11,306 nt of DNA from Candidatus Saccharimonadota bacterium (GCA_028289265.1 JAQGGU010000046.1:1-11306); one strand, 5' to 3'. Positions 1-5,030 are shown, counted from the first letter of the stretch. Numbers and translations are program-made. Notes: generated from the letters alone by a model not told the origin.

Positions 1-34
1 CAGGTCAGCGGTTCGATCCCGCTTGTCGGCTCCA
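1..34 (+). tRNA. tRNA 3' end (partial, probably tRNA-Thr)
   Basis: The window opens inside a tRNA. A T-arm is visible (AGCGG stem, TTCGATC loop, CCGCT stem), followed by the 3' acceptor strand TGTCGGC, discriminator T and an encoded CCA. The anticodon lies outside the window. An acceptor beginning GCCGACA with U73 is common among bacterial tRNA-Thr genes, so Thr is the best guess, but the identity cannot be proven here. Confidence 0.8.
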
Positions 35-42
35 GAATGTTA

Positions 43-75
43 ATGAGAGACAACCATTCCATGGTTTTCTCTCAT
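43..75 (+). terminator. Strong hairpin after the first tRNA
   Basis: An 8-bp stem (43-50 with 68-75), one C/T mismatch, a further 6-bp stem (AACCAT / ATGGTT) and a 3-nt loop TCC. It sits 8 nt after the encoded CCA. The T-rich tract (CTTTTTCC, about 94-104) is displaced, so it may be a terminator, a 3' processing or stability element, or a tRNA spacer hairpin. Confidence 0.5.
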
Positions 76-120
76 CGCTCACTTTGTTCGCTGCTCTTTT
101 TCCTTGATGGCAATAAAATA

Positions 121-150
121 GCGGAATGAATCCGCAATTTTTATTTATTT
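121..150 (+). terminator. Weak intrinsic terminator before tRNA-Gly
   Basis: A 5-bp GCGGA / TCCGC stem with loop ATGAA (121-135) is followed by a T-rich tract (AATTTTTATTTATTT). It could end transcription from the preceding tRNA. The short stem makes it weak, and the same AT-rich tract may also supply the tRNA-Gly promoter. Confidence 0.35.
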
Positions 151-156
151 GATTAT

Positions 157-231
157 GCGGGTGTCGTATAACGGCCATTATATGACCTTCCCAAGGTTGA
201 GACAGGAGTTCGACTCTCCTCACCCGCACCA
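157..231 (+). tRNA. tRNA-Gly (anticodon CCC)
   Basis: Complete cloverleaf: acceptor GCGGGTG (157-163) pairs with CACCCGC (221-227), discriminator A228 and encoded CCA (229-231). The anticodon arm TGACC-TTCCCAA-GGTTG puts CCC in the anticodon, reading GGG glycine codons. The T-arm is AGGAG-TTCGACT-CTCCT. The D-arm has the short GTATAA...ATTA form seen in a known class of bacterial tRNA-Gly genes. It follows another tRNA and may be cotranscribed with it. Confidence 0.93.
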
Positions 232-239
232 TGTAGCTA

Positions 240-268
240 TTGCTTATTATTAGAAAATGATGTATAAT
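240..268 (+). promoter_or_regulatory. Promoter, near-leaderless, for the 277 gene
   Basis: A -35-like TTGCTT (240-245), a 17-bp spacer and a perfect TATAAT (263-268). Only 8 nt separate the -10 from the ATG at 277, so the transcript would start at or within a base or two of the start codon. No Shine-Dalgarno is present. Confidence 0.7.
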
Positions 269-276
269 AATATACT

Positions 277-687
277 ATGAACATATTACGACGTGAACGA
301 CCGATTGCTAACAGGGAACACCTGGAGGCTTATTTAGACATTGAAGGCGGTTTTGTGCCGGCCAAAATTATAACTCCTAATGAAGTATTCGGGTGGGATC
401 CTGATACGGGTGAAGAAGTTTATGAAGCTGACCCGACGGAGGAACGCGGGCACTATGCACGTTCTAGCGATGAAAATGAGGGCACATCCATAGTGTTCAT
501 ACCTCGCGGTTGGAAAAATGGAAAACCAGAACCTAATTCCTATAATATGTCGCCTGACTACCTACGCCCTGGCGAACAGCTTACGATCGATGGGCTAAAG
601 ATCGTTGTTTTATCGAGGCACGATGTCCCTGTCCCTGTGCCTGAACCTGCATCTGAGCCTCAAGCTGCTGACTTGCTAGGCGCATAA
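277..687 (+). CDS. Hypothetical acidic protein with Pro/Val-rich tail
   Basis: A 136-residue protein that I do not recognise. It has no signal peptide, no membrane segment and no recognisable catalytic motif. It is rich in Asp and Glu, especially between about residues 38 and 70. After a short segment reading GEQLTIDGLKIVVLSRHD it ends in a low-complexity Pro/Val/Glu tail (VPVPVPEPASEP) that is probably disordered. The start is chosen because the ATG lies just downstream of a TTGCTT-17-TATAAT promoter; there is no ribosome binding site, so translation is probably leaderless. It lies directly after tRNA-Gly and before a membrane-protein gene that has its own promoter, so it appears monocistronic. 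The function is unknown; expression is well supported by the promoter. Confidence 0.75.
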   Translation: MNILRRERPIANREHLEAYLDIEGGFVPAKIITPNEVFGWDPDTGEEVYEADPTEERGHYARSSDENEGTSIVFIPRGWKNGKPEPNSYNMSPDYLRPGEQLTIDGLKIVVLSRHDVPVPVPEPASEPQAADLLGA

Positions 688-741
688 GAAATATCGTACT
701 AATATCCTTGCCGCCACTTGTGGCGAGCGGTCGTGGTAAAG

Positions 742-750
742 TGTTACAAT
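742..750 (+). promoter_or_regulatory. Extended -10 promoter for the 762 gene
   Basis: An extended -10 element TGT-TACAAT with no good -35, ending 11 nt before the ATG at 762. The predicted leader is only about 3-5 nt. A GC-rich hairpin (CGCCA-CTTG-TGGCG, about 711-725) lies just upstream. Confidence 0.6.
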
Positions 751-761
751 AGTAGTCAACA

Positions 762-1118
762 ATGACAATACCAAAAAAGTATATGCATGACCGGCTCGTA
801 TTATTACTTCTGAGCATCAATACGTTCTTAGCGCTGCTTACCAGCCTCTGGGTGTTATTAAAGCTTGATGCTGGCCGCAGTGCCGGCTATATCGTCCAGT
901 ACCGTGCTTCCCTAGGTATTAGCGCCCTAAGGACAGGGGATGCTACCGACCTGATCGCCTTTATCGGTTTTGCTATCATGGTGCTCGTGCTCCATGTATT
1001 TTTGAGCATAAAGGCTTATTCCATTCGCCGCGAGGTATCTATTGTCATACTTTCCTTGGGTATTTTTCTTTTACTATTAGCGTTTATTGTCAGTAACGCA
1101 CTCTTGATGCTACGCTAG
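762..1118 (+). CDS. Small integral membrane protein, three helices
   Basis: A 118-residue, very hydrophobic protein. Three membrane segments can be read: about residues 11-33 (RLVLLLLSINTFLALLTSLW), 63-82 (around LIAFIGFAIMVLVLHVFLS) and 93-116 (IVILSLGIFLLLLAFIVS). Between the first two is a soluble loop containing VQYRASLGISALRTGDATD. I know no assigned function. The gene ends 20 nt before the glycosyltransferase gene, which lacks an obvious promoter or strong ribosome binding site of its own, so the two are probably cotranscribed and this protein may assist the glycosyltransferase or its product at the membrane (inference). The start follows an extended -10 promoter at 742-750. Confidence 0.8.
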   Translation: MTIPKKYMHDRLVLLLLSINTFLALLTSLWVLLKLDAGRSAGYIVQYRASLGISALRTGDATDLIAFIGFAIMVLVLHVFLSIKAYSIRREVSIVILSLGIFLLLLAFIVSNALLMLR

Positions 1119-1138
1119 ATAGTAGAAGTGCTTATCTA

Positions 1139-2764
1139 ATGACTGACATAGAAATTCCTTATAAAGAAGAACGCGGCTGGAAATACCGGATCCTGGAAAT
1201 ATTGCCGGGTGCGCTCAGCTGGTTCATGTTGGCGTTGCCGCTCATCTTGAGCCTTATCAACGTGACCTTCGCGTCGATTTTCATTCTGGCGTATCTTTTG
1301 ATATTTTTCGCCCGTTCTGTCGGAGTAAATATACGGGCATTTCAGGGTTATAACATAATGCAGAAGCACCGTAAGTTGCCTTGGGCTGATATGCTTCAAG
1401 AGCTGCAACAGGGCGAAGTGCTGGATCCCGACGTTAAGCGGCCGAAGTGGCACATGGATAATGTCAAACGGCACCATGACACACCTGAGCTTATCCGGCC
1501 TGAGGATGTCATCCACGTCATAATGGTGGCTACCTACAATGAGAGCCGGGAAGTGCTTGAGCCGACTATCCAATCGATCGTAGCGTCTGACTATGACATG
1601 AAGAAAGTGATCCTGGTGTTAGCGTACGAGGAGCGGGGCGGTGAAGAGGTGGCCAAGCAGGCCGAGGCACTTATCGCCGATTATCAGCAGACATTTAAGT
1701 TTGCCTGGGCGGTGAAGCACCCTGCGGACTTACCGGGAGAGATCCGCGGTAAGGGCGGCAACATCACGTATGCCGGCAAGATCCTCAAGAAGCATCTCGA
1801 AGAGGAGGGTATCAACCCCGAGCACGTACTGGTCACCACATTGGACGCTGATAACCGTCCGGATCCAAAGTACCTCTCGGCACTTAGTTATATGTACTGC
1901 CTCGTGCCCGACCCGACACATGTGTCGATCCAGCCTATATCTATGTACACCAACAACATTTGGGATGCTCCAGCCCCTATGCGGGTGATTGCTACTGGCA
2001 ACACGTTCTTTAATATAGTACTGTCTCTCCGTCCGCACATGCTGCGCAATTTCTCCGCCCATGCCCAGAGCATGGCTTCGCTGATTCAGACAAACTTCTG
2101 GAGTACCCGAACCATCGTAGAAGATGGCCACCAATTCTGGCGGTCGTATTTCCGCTTCGAGGGTGATTATCGGGTGATTCCGCTTTACGTACCTATTTAT
2201 CAGGACGCCGTACTAGCCGATGGTTATATAAAAACATTTAAGGCGCAGTTCATCCAGTTACGCCGTTGGACATATGGGGCTTCGGACATCGCCTATGTCA
2301 TAACTAAGGGCTGGCTTACGCCAAATAAAGTACCGCGTCTCGACCTTATTCCAAAGACCTGGCGCCTTATTGAAGGTCACGTTACATGGGCCGTTGGTCC
2401 CATAATTTCGCTGACGGCCGGTTTCATACCAGCATTTTTCCATAGCGATAGCTACACAGCGAATACCCTGCCGATTATCGTCAGCAATATCCAGACAGTT
2501 GCCTTGGTCGGTCTTTCTGCTTCGTTGTTTGTCTGTTTTAAGACTTTGCCGCCAAAGCCTGCGCGTTACCGCCACCACCGTTCATTATTCATGCTGTTGC
2601 AGTGGGTGTATCTGCCGGTCACAACTATCGTATTCAACTCTTTCGCTGCCTTAAATTCGCAAACCCGCCTGATGTTCGGCCGGTATCTCGACAAGTTTGA
2701 TGTCACCGAGAAGGCCGTCAAAACCGAAGAAGGCGACACCATCTCGCGCGACACTAAAGAGTAA
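1139..2764 (+). CDS. Membrane-bound family 2 glycosyltransferase
   Basis: A 541-residue, cellulose-synthase-like (GT2) transferase predicted to add sugars from a nucleotide-sugar donor to a surface polysaccharide or glycolipid at the cytoplasmic membrane. Two N-terminal membrane helices (about 23-42 and 43-62) precede a GT-A catalytic domain. This contains the N-terminal strand VIMVATYNES (128-137), the metal-binding DAD (236-238), a VEDGH motif (327-331) fitting the catalytic acidic pair, and the acceptor motif QLRRW (373-377), which is the QxxRW signature of processive GT2 enzymes. Three C-terminal helices follow (about 414-434, 445-467 and 482-503), then a charged tail. It lies 20 nt behind the small membrane-protein gene. 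All catalytic motifs are intact. Donor and product cannot be told from the sequence. Confidence 0.9.
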   Translation: MTDIEIPYKEERGWKYRILEILPGALSWFMLALPLILSLINVTFASIFILAYLLIFFARSVGVNIRAFQGYNIMQKHRKLPWADMLQELQQGEVLDPDVKRPKWHMDNVKRHHDTPELIRPEDVIHVIMVATYNESREVLEPTIQSIVASDYDMKKVILVLAYEERGGEEVAKQAEALIADYQQTFKFAWAVKHPADLPGEIRGKGGNITYAGKILKKHLEEEGINPEHVLVTTLDADNRPDPKYLSALSYMYCLVPDPTHVSIQPISMYTNNIWDAPAPMRVIATGNTFFNIVLSLRPHMLRNFSAHAQSMASLIQTNFWSTRTIVEDGHQFWRSYFRFEGDYRVIPLYVPIYQDAVLADGYIKTFKAQFIQLRRWTYGASDIAYVITKGWLTPNKVPRLDLIPKTWRLIEGHVTWAVGPIISLTAGFIPAFFHSDSYTANTLPIIVSNIQTVALVGLSASLFVCFKTLPPKPARYRHHRSLFMLLQWVYLPVTTIVFNSFAALNSQTRLMFGRYLDKFDVTEKAVKTEEGDTISRDTKE

Positions 2765-2767
2765 TCG

Positions 2768-2796
2768 TTGCCAATTAATTGCCTGCATGGTACATT
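2768..2796 (+). promoter_or_regulatory. Promoter for the 2822 gene
   Basis: TTGCCA (2768-2773), a 17-bp spacer and TACATT (2791-2796) with an extended TGG. Transcription would start near 2803 and leave a leader of about 19 nt containing the ribosome binding site AGGGAG (2811-2816), 5 nt before the ATG. Confidence 0.6.
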
Positions 2797-2821
2797 CTAG
2801 CCATATAACCAGGGAGTAGAT

Positions 2822-3223
2822 ATGAGTGGTTTGTACGTCGCTACTATTAAGCCGGGTTGGGCTAATGAGGTGGGGAGCCGTGTGTCCACCATTTCTGACT
2901 ACAATCAAAAAGAAACACAGAATGTACAAAGGCAGGTAAGCCTACCGCTTCTCGGCGGCCTAGCGCTACACAGATTCAGCGTGGAGTATGGACTCATTGA
3001 TACTGCGCGGGCTAAAGAGTACGGACCTGTCGTTGATCTTGCTTTTGGTGATGCCAGCCGCCATGTCCGCACTCAGTGGCTGATTGAGGCTGCTCTATCA
3101 CAGGACCGTCCTGAGCTTGCCGAACAGTTAGAGAGAAGGTTAGCGATGGTTCCCGCGGGATTGAATGAAGAGAAGTGGGCATTTCCCATTGAAGGCCTGG
3201 ACGTTACAAGGCCGCAACCGTAA
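2822..3223 (+). CDS. Hypothetical soluble protein
   Basis: A 133-residue protein that I do not recognise. It has no signal peptide or membrane segment. The N-terminal half contains a Gln/Asn-rich stretch (around YNQKETQNVQRQV) and a Gly/Leu-rich segment (LPLLGGLALHRF). Residues about 78-110 look helical and amphipathic (RTQWLIEAALSQDRPELAEQ), which could mediate oligomerisation. The start is well supported: the ATG has a good ribosome binding site (AGGGAG) and its own promoter at 2768-2796. It converges on the NrdR-like gene, the stop codons lying only 11 nt apart, and no intrinsic terminator is visible between them. The function is unknown. Confidence 0.75.
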   Translation: MSGLYVATIKPGWANEVGSRVSTISDYNQKETQNVQRQVSLPLLGGLALHRFSVEYGLIDTARAKEYGPVVDLAFGDASRHVRTQWLIEAALSQDRPELAEQLERRLAMVPAGLNEEKWAFPIEGLDVTRPQP

Positions 3224-3234
3224 TAGGTGAAAGA

Positions 3235-3645
3235 TTATAAGACGTCGGCGTGGAAGGCTTGGTAGGAAATAGCGGCTGGCTGGTCGAATCTTTTTAGAGT
3301 CTTCATAGTGGCGGCGGCTATCACTTCTGCGTTGAGCTTGCCATCTTGAGATAGGTTCCATATTTTATCAATTACAGTGTCGGTTATGCCGATAGTATCC
3401 TGCAGGGCTGTCTCGCGGTGTTGACAGCTGCGATAAATACTCGTAAATAATTTGTCTCGGAGAAAAGGGGAGATTGCACCCTCGGGAGATTGTACGACAA
3501 TCGATTTTTCGTAATCGACGTGCTCTTTGGTACTAAAGATGCTGCCGCAGCCTTTACAGTGACGTCTTCGCCAGACGCTATTACTGCGTTTTTGCAAACG
3601 TGAGTTTGTAACCTTCGTGTCGGAGCTACAATAGATACAAACCAT
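3235..3645 (-). CDS. nrdR: NrdR-like transcriptional repressor (zinc ribbon + ATP-cone)
   Basis: A 136-residue protein with the NrdR layout. An N-terminal zinc ribbon has C3-x2-C6 and C30-x2-C33, with the basic stretch WRRRHC between the pairs, as in NrdR (RRRxxC). A divergent ATP-cone follows from about residue 47 (VQSPEGAISPFLRDKL) and runs to a C-terminal YQAFH that matches the family's Y-R-F-A-S region. NrdR senses ATP/dATP and represses ribonucleotide reductase genes. This copy is shorter than the usual ~150 residues and its ATP-cone is poorly conserved (VVQSPEG instead of VVKRDG), so ligand preference may differ. The start ATG overlaps a palindrome that could be an autoregulatory site. 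No ribonucleotide reductase gene lies in the window. Family assignment is good; target genes are unknown. Confidence 0.8.
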   Translation of the reverse strand: MVCIYCSSDTKVTNSRLQKRSNSVWRRRHCKGCGSIFSTKEHVDYEKSIVVQSPEGAISPFLRDKLFTSIYRSCQHRETALQDTIGITDTVIDKIWNLSQDGKLNAEVIAAATMKTLKRFDQPAAISYQAFHADVL

Positions 3646-3661
3646 GTCAATATGTTGACAT
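3644..3661. promoter_or_regulatory. Palindromic operator-like site over the nrdR-like start codon
   Basis: TGTCAA-TATG-TTGACA (3645-3660) is an inverted repeat with 6-bp arms, extended to 7 by A3644/T3661. It includes the first base of the start codon at 3645. Its size and core (CAATATGTTG) resemble NrdR boxes, which are 16-bp AT-centred palindromes, although the outer bases differ from the enterobacterial consensus. It is a candidate autoregulatory operator. Confidence 0.5.
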
Positions 3662-3679
3662 ACCGGAGTTAAAACAGCA

Positions 3680-3709
3680 AGTGGATAACTCGTATGAAAA
3701 TGTGGGTAA
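3680..3709 (-). promoter_or_regulatory. Two DnaA-box-like sites, 21 bp apart
   Basis: Read on the minus strand, TTATCCACT (3680-3688) and TTACCCACA (3701-3709) each match the DnaA box TTATCCACA at 8 of 9 positions. They are in the same orientation and 21 bp apart, about two helical turns, upstream of the nrdR-like gene. They may be DnaA-responsive sites, or chance. Confidence 0.3.
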
Positions 3710-3746
3710 AAAGCATACAGGCCGGACTATTGTCCGGCCTGTATGC
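3708..3746 (-). terminator. Intrinsic terminator of the small minus-strand gene
   Basis: A perfect 15-bp stem (3713-3727 with 3732-3746, GC-rich core GGCCGGAC) and a 4-nt loop, followed on the minus strand by five T (3708-3712). It ends the transcript carrying the 35-codon gene 16 nt after its stop codon. Confidence 0.85.
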
Positions 3747-3761
3747 GGTGATTTTCTCGCT

Positions 3762-3869
3762 TTAGGATTCGATTCGCTTACGGCGAATGCGAGTCGTTAT
3801 TCCTGAGGGACTGAGCTCTTCGTAAAAAAGCTGGAAACCCTCAAGCACTGGTTGCTTGTTGGTACTCAC
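3762..3869 (-). CDS. Small basic protein (35 aa), GTG start
   Basis: A short reading frame below usual gene-calling limits but with a full expression apparatus. It has a consensus promoter on the minus strand (TTGACT-17-TAATAT, 3894-3922), a ribosome binding site AGGGG 6 nt before a GTG start (3867-3869), 35 codons, a TAA stop, and a strong intrinsic terminator 16 nt later. The predicted transcript is about 180 nt. The product starts MSTNKQPVLEGF, continues with an acidic/aromatic segment (QLFYEELSPSG) and ends strongly basic (RIRRKRIES). There is no signal peptide or membrane helix. The basic tail suggests nucleic-acid or ribosome binding (inference only). I do not recognise the family. A noncoding small RNA is the alternative reading of the same unit. 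Confidence 0.65.
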   Translation of the reverse strand: MSTNKQPVLEGFQLFYEELSPSGITTRIRRKRIES

Positions 3870-3893
3870 CAAAAACCCCTGTTTAACTAATGA

Positions 3894-3922
3894 ATATTAC
3901 AGTAAAAACACATATAAGTCAA
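3894..3922 (-). promoter_or_regulatory. Consensus promoter for the small minus-strand gene
   Basis: On the minus strand: TTGACT (3917-3922), an exact 17-bp spacer and TAATAT (3894-3899). Transcription would start near 3887, about 18-20 nt before the GTG. The same TTGACT and spacing occur at the rpmB promoter. Confidence 0.75.
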
Positions 3923-4012
3923 TGATTAGGGGAATCTGTAAAGCTTATGCTTAGAGGGTTTGAAGATAAGGGATTGCTTTCTTACCTCTGTTACGGTATA
4001 GTTTTACTGTTC

Positions 4013-4018
4013 TATATT
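4013..4018 (+). promoter_or_regulatory. -10 element of the tRNA-Val gene
   Basis: TATATT ends 6 nt before the first base of the mature tRNA (4025), so transcription probably starts at or next to the mature 5' end. The best -35 candidate (TTACGG, 3991-3996) is weak. Confidence 0.5.
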
Positions 4019-4024
4019 GTAGAA

Positions 4025-4101
4025 GGGCGATTAGCTCATTTGGCTAGAGCGCAGCATTGACGTTGCTGAGGTGATAGGTTCGAATCCTATATCGCCCACC
4101 A
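4025..4101 (+). tRNA. tRNA-Val (anticodon GAC)
   Basis: Complete cloverleaf with encoded CCA: acceptor GGGCGAT (4025-4031) pairs with ATCGCCC (4091-4097), discriminator A, then CCA (4099-4101). D-arm GCTC...GAGC. Anticodon arm CAGCA-TTGACGT-TGCTG gives anticodon GAC, which reads GUC (and GUU by wobble) valine codons. T-arm ATAGG-TTCGAAT-CCTAT. A -10 sits only 6 nt upstream and a strong terminator overlaps the CCA end. Confidence 0.95.
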
Positions 4102-4138
4102 AACTAAAACACCCCTGAAAAGGGGTGTTTTAGTTTGG
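4099..4138. terminator. Bidirectional terminator overlapping the tRNA-Val CCA
   Basis: A perfect 18-bp stem (4099-4116 with 4121-4138) closed by a GAAA loop. The outer part is A-rich on the left and T-rich on the right (TGTTTTAGTTT), so it can work on both strands. Unusually, the stem uses the tRNA's own CCA, so the terminator hairpin and the mature 3' end are mutually exclusive structures. Confidence 0.85.
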
Positions 4139-4290
4139 TCTAAGGCGCTACAGGATTCGAACCTAGGCTTGCGAAGTGAGTAAGGCGAGAACCCTCCGAC
4201 AAAGAGCGCTTGCAGGTGCTGGCACCGAGGGCGACCTGCAGTCGATTACCTTAGTAATAACCGCCGTCCGCCTTACTTAGTGGGGCTATC
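4139..4290 (-). ncRNA. Candidate structured RNA ending in a T-arm-like element
   Basis: No protein gene is convincing here, but the sequence folds well. A 9-bp closing stem (4179-4187 with 4269-4277, AGTAAGGCG / CGCCTTACT) encloses two hairpins: 4211-4217 with 4234-4240 (7 bp) and 4245-4249 with 4254-4258 (5 bp, loop CTTA). On the minus strand this is followed by a tRNA T-arm-like CTAGG-TTCGAAT-CCTGT (4149-4165), then AGCGCCT and the bidirectional terminator. A tmRNA-like or tRNA-like RNA converging on tRNA-Val would fit, but I found no matching 5' acceptor half, no tmRNA 5' signature and no ALAA-type tag, so I do not name it. The 5' end is undefined. Confidence 0.35.
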
Positions 4291-4939
4291 CAGGAATTCT
4301 ATGTCATGGATACTGGCCCTTATCATCTATTCTCTTTGGATGGAAGATGTGCGCCCGAAAGCTTTATGGGAGTGAATTAAAACGCCCTATAGCAGGAATT
4401 CGCCATCCGTTTGCGTTAAGAGAACTGGTGCGGGCCATTTGGATCTTAATGGGGTAAAGGGTTTCGATCGTACTAATTCACGGTATTCCTAATGATGTGG
4501 GTACTTTAGGGGTTGGCAGGTATCTTGTTAAAATAGGCTACGAAAAAAAGTTGTTCTTCAGCAAGGATTGGAATTTGGCTTGAATGTGTCCAGTGATTAT
4601 GTGATTTCAATTAGTCGGTTTTAATAAATAGGCTTTTATTAGCTCAAGGCGACACTCTTACCCAAAAATGTGTTCATGTCTAAAATTTGCGTTCCCGGAC
4701 ATAACCATGAGCAATTTTCATACAAAAAATTTTTGTATACAATGAGTGTGTGAGACGCTCACGCACATTTCATTTGAATACACAGCTATAGTACCGAACT
4801 TTGTAGGAGTGTGGGTGGATTACGGCCTTGCCCCCTACTCAGGCTCTAACGTCATAAAAAGTATAAGCCATTTAAGCTTATCCACATGCGTATATGTACA
4901 AAAAACAATACATATATACTAGCCGTATAGTACTAAGCT
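4291..4939. other. Noncoding stretch with palindromes and a DnaA box
   Basis: Apart from the doubtful peptide at 4301-4375 I see no gene. It holds a 19-bp AT-rich palindrome around 4721-4740 (ATACAAAAA-A-TTTTTGTAT), a 9-bp hairpin with loop ACG just after it (about 4746-4766), a perfect DnaA box TTATCCACA (4878-4886), and a TATAGTAC...ACTTTGTAGG motif at 4787-4807 that recurs at 4926-4958. The content suits regulatory or untranslated RNA rather than coding. Confidence 0.4.
4301..4375 (+). CDS. Possible 24-aa hydrophobic peptide
   Basis: A tiny reading frame with an AGGA ribosome binding site (4292-4295) 5 nt before the ATG. The product has a hydrophobic stretch (WILALIIYSLW) and a charged tail, like a small membrane peptide. 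No promoter is obvious and it lies within the structured noncoding block, so this may well be chance. Confidence 0.2.
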   Translation: MSWILALIIYSLWMEDVRPKALWE

Positions 4940-4948
4940 TGGTATACT
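4940..4948 (+). promoter_or_regulatory. Extended -10 promoter of a short transcript
   Basis: TGG-TATACT, identical to the extended -10 upstream of thrS (5290-5298). Transcription would start near 4955 and meet an intrinsic terminator 30 nt later. Confidence 0.5.
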
Positions 4949-4954
4949 ACTTTG

Positions 4955-5030
4955 TAGGTGAGTTTTGCGGGATGTTTTTCCCCAAAGAGCGATTGAGATA
5001 CATGCGAGATTTCTCAATCGCTCTTTTAGT
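4955..5030 (+). ncRNA. Candidate small RNA of about 75 nt
   Basis: The segment between an extended -10 promoter (4940-4948) and a strong intrinsic terminator (4984-5027) would give a discrete RNA with a roughly 30-nt 5' tail containing GGTGAGTTTTGCGGG, then the terminator stem. No convincing reading frame fits inside it. It could be a regulatory small RNA or an attenuated leader for the genes downstream. The start is approximate. Confidence 0.4.
4984..5027 (+). terminator. Intrinsic terminator
   Basis: A perfect 15-bp stem (4984-4998 with 5012-5026, AAAGAGCGATTGAGA) with a 13-nt loop, ending in TTTT. It is strong on the + strand. Confidence 0.8.

Noticed and set aside
3384-3650. Minus-strand frame overlapping the nrdR-like gene
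   Set aside because: It is an out-of-frame shadow of the zinc-ribbon gene, whose Cys motifs and ATP-cone identify the real frame.
3655-3683. TTGACA at 3655-3660 as a + strand -35 promoter element
   Set aside because: No -10-like hexamer lies 16-18 bp downstream; the TTGACA is better explained as one arm of the palindrome.
4139-4520. tmRNA (ssrA) on the minus strand
   Set aside because: The 3' T-arm and terminator fit, but there is no GGNTTCGAC-type 5' half, no convincing complementary acceptor strand, no encoded CCA at the right place and no ALAA-like tag. Kept only as an unnamed structured RNA candidate.
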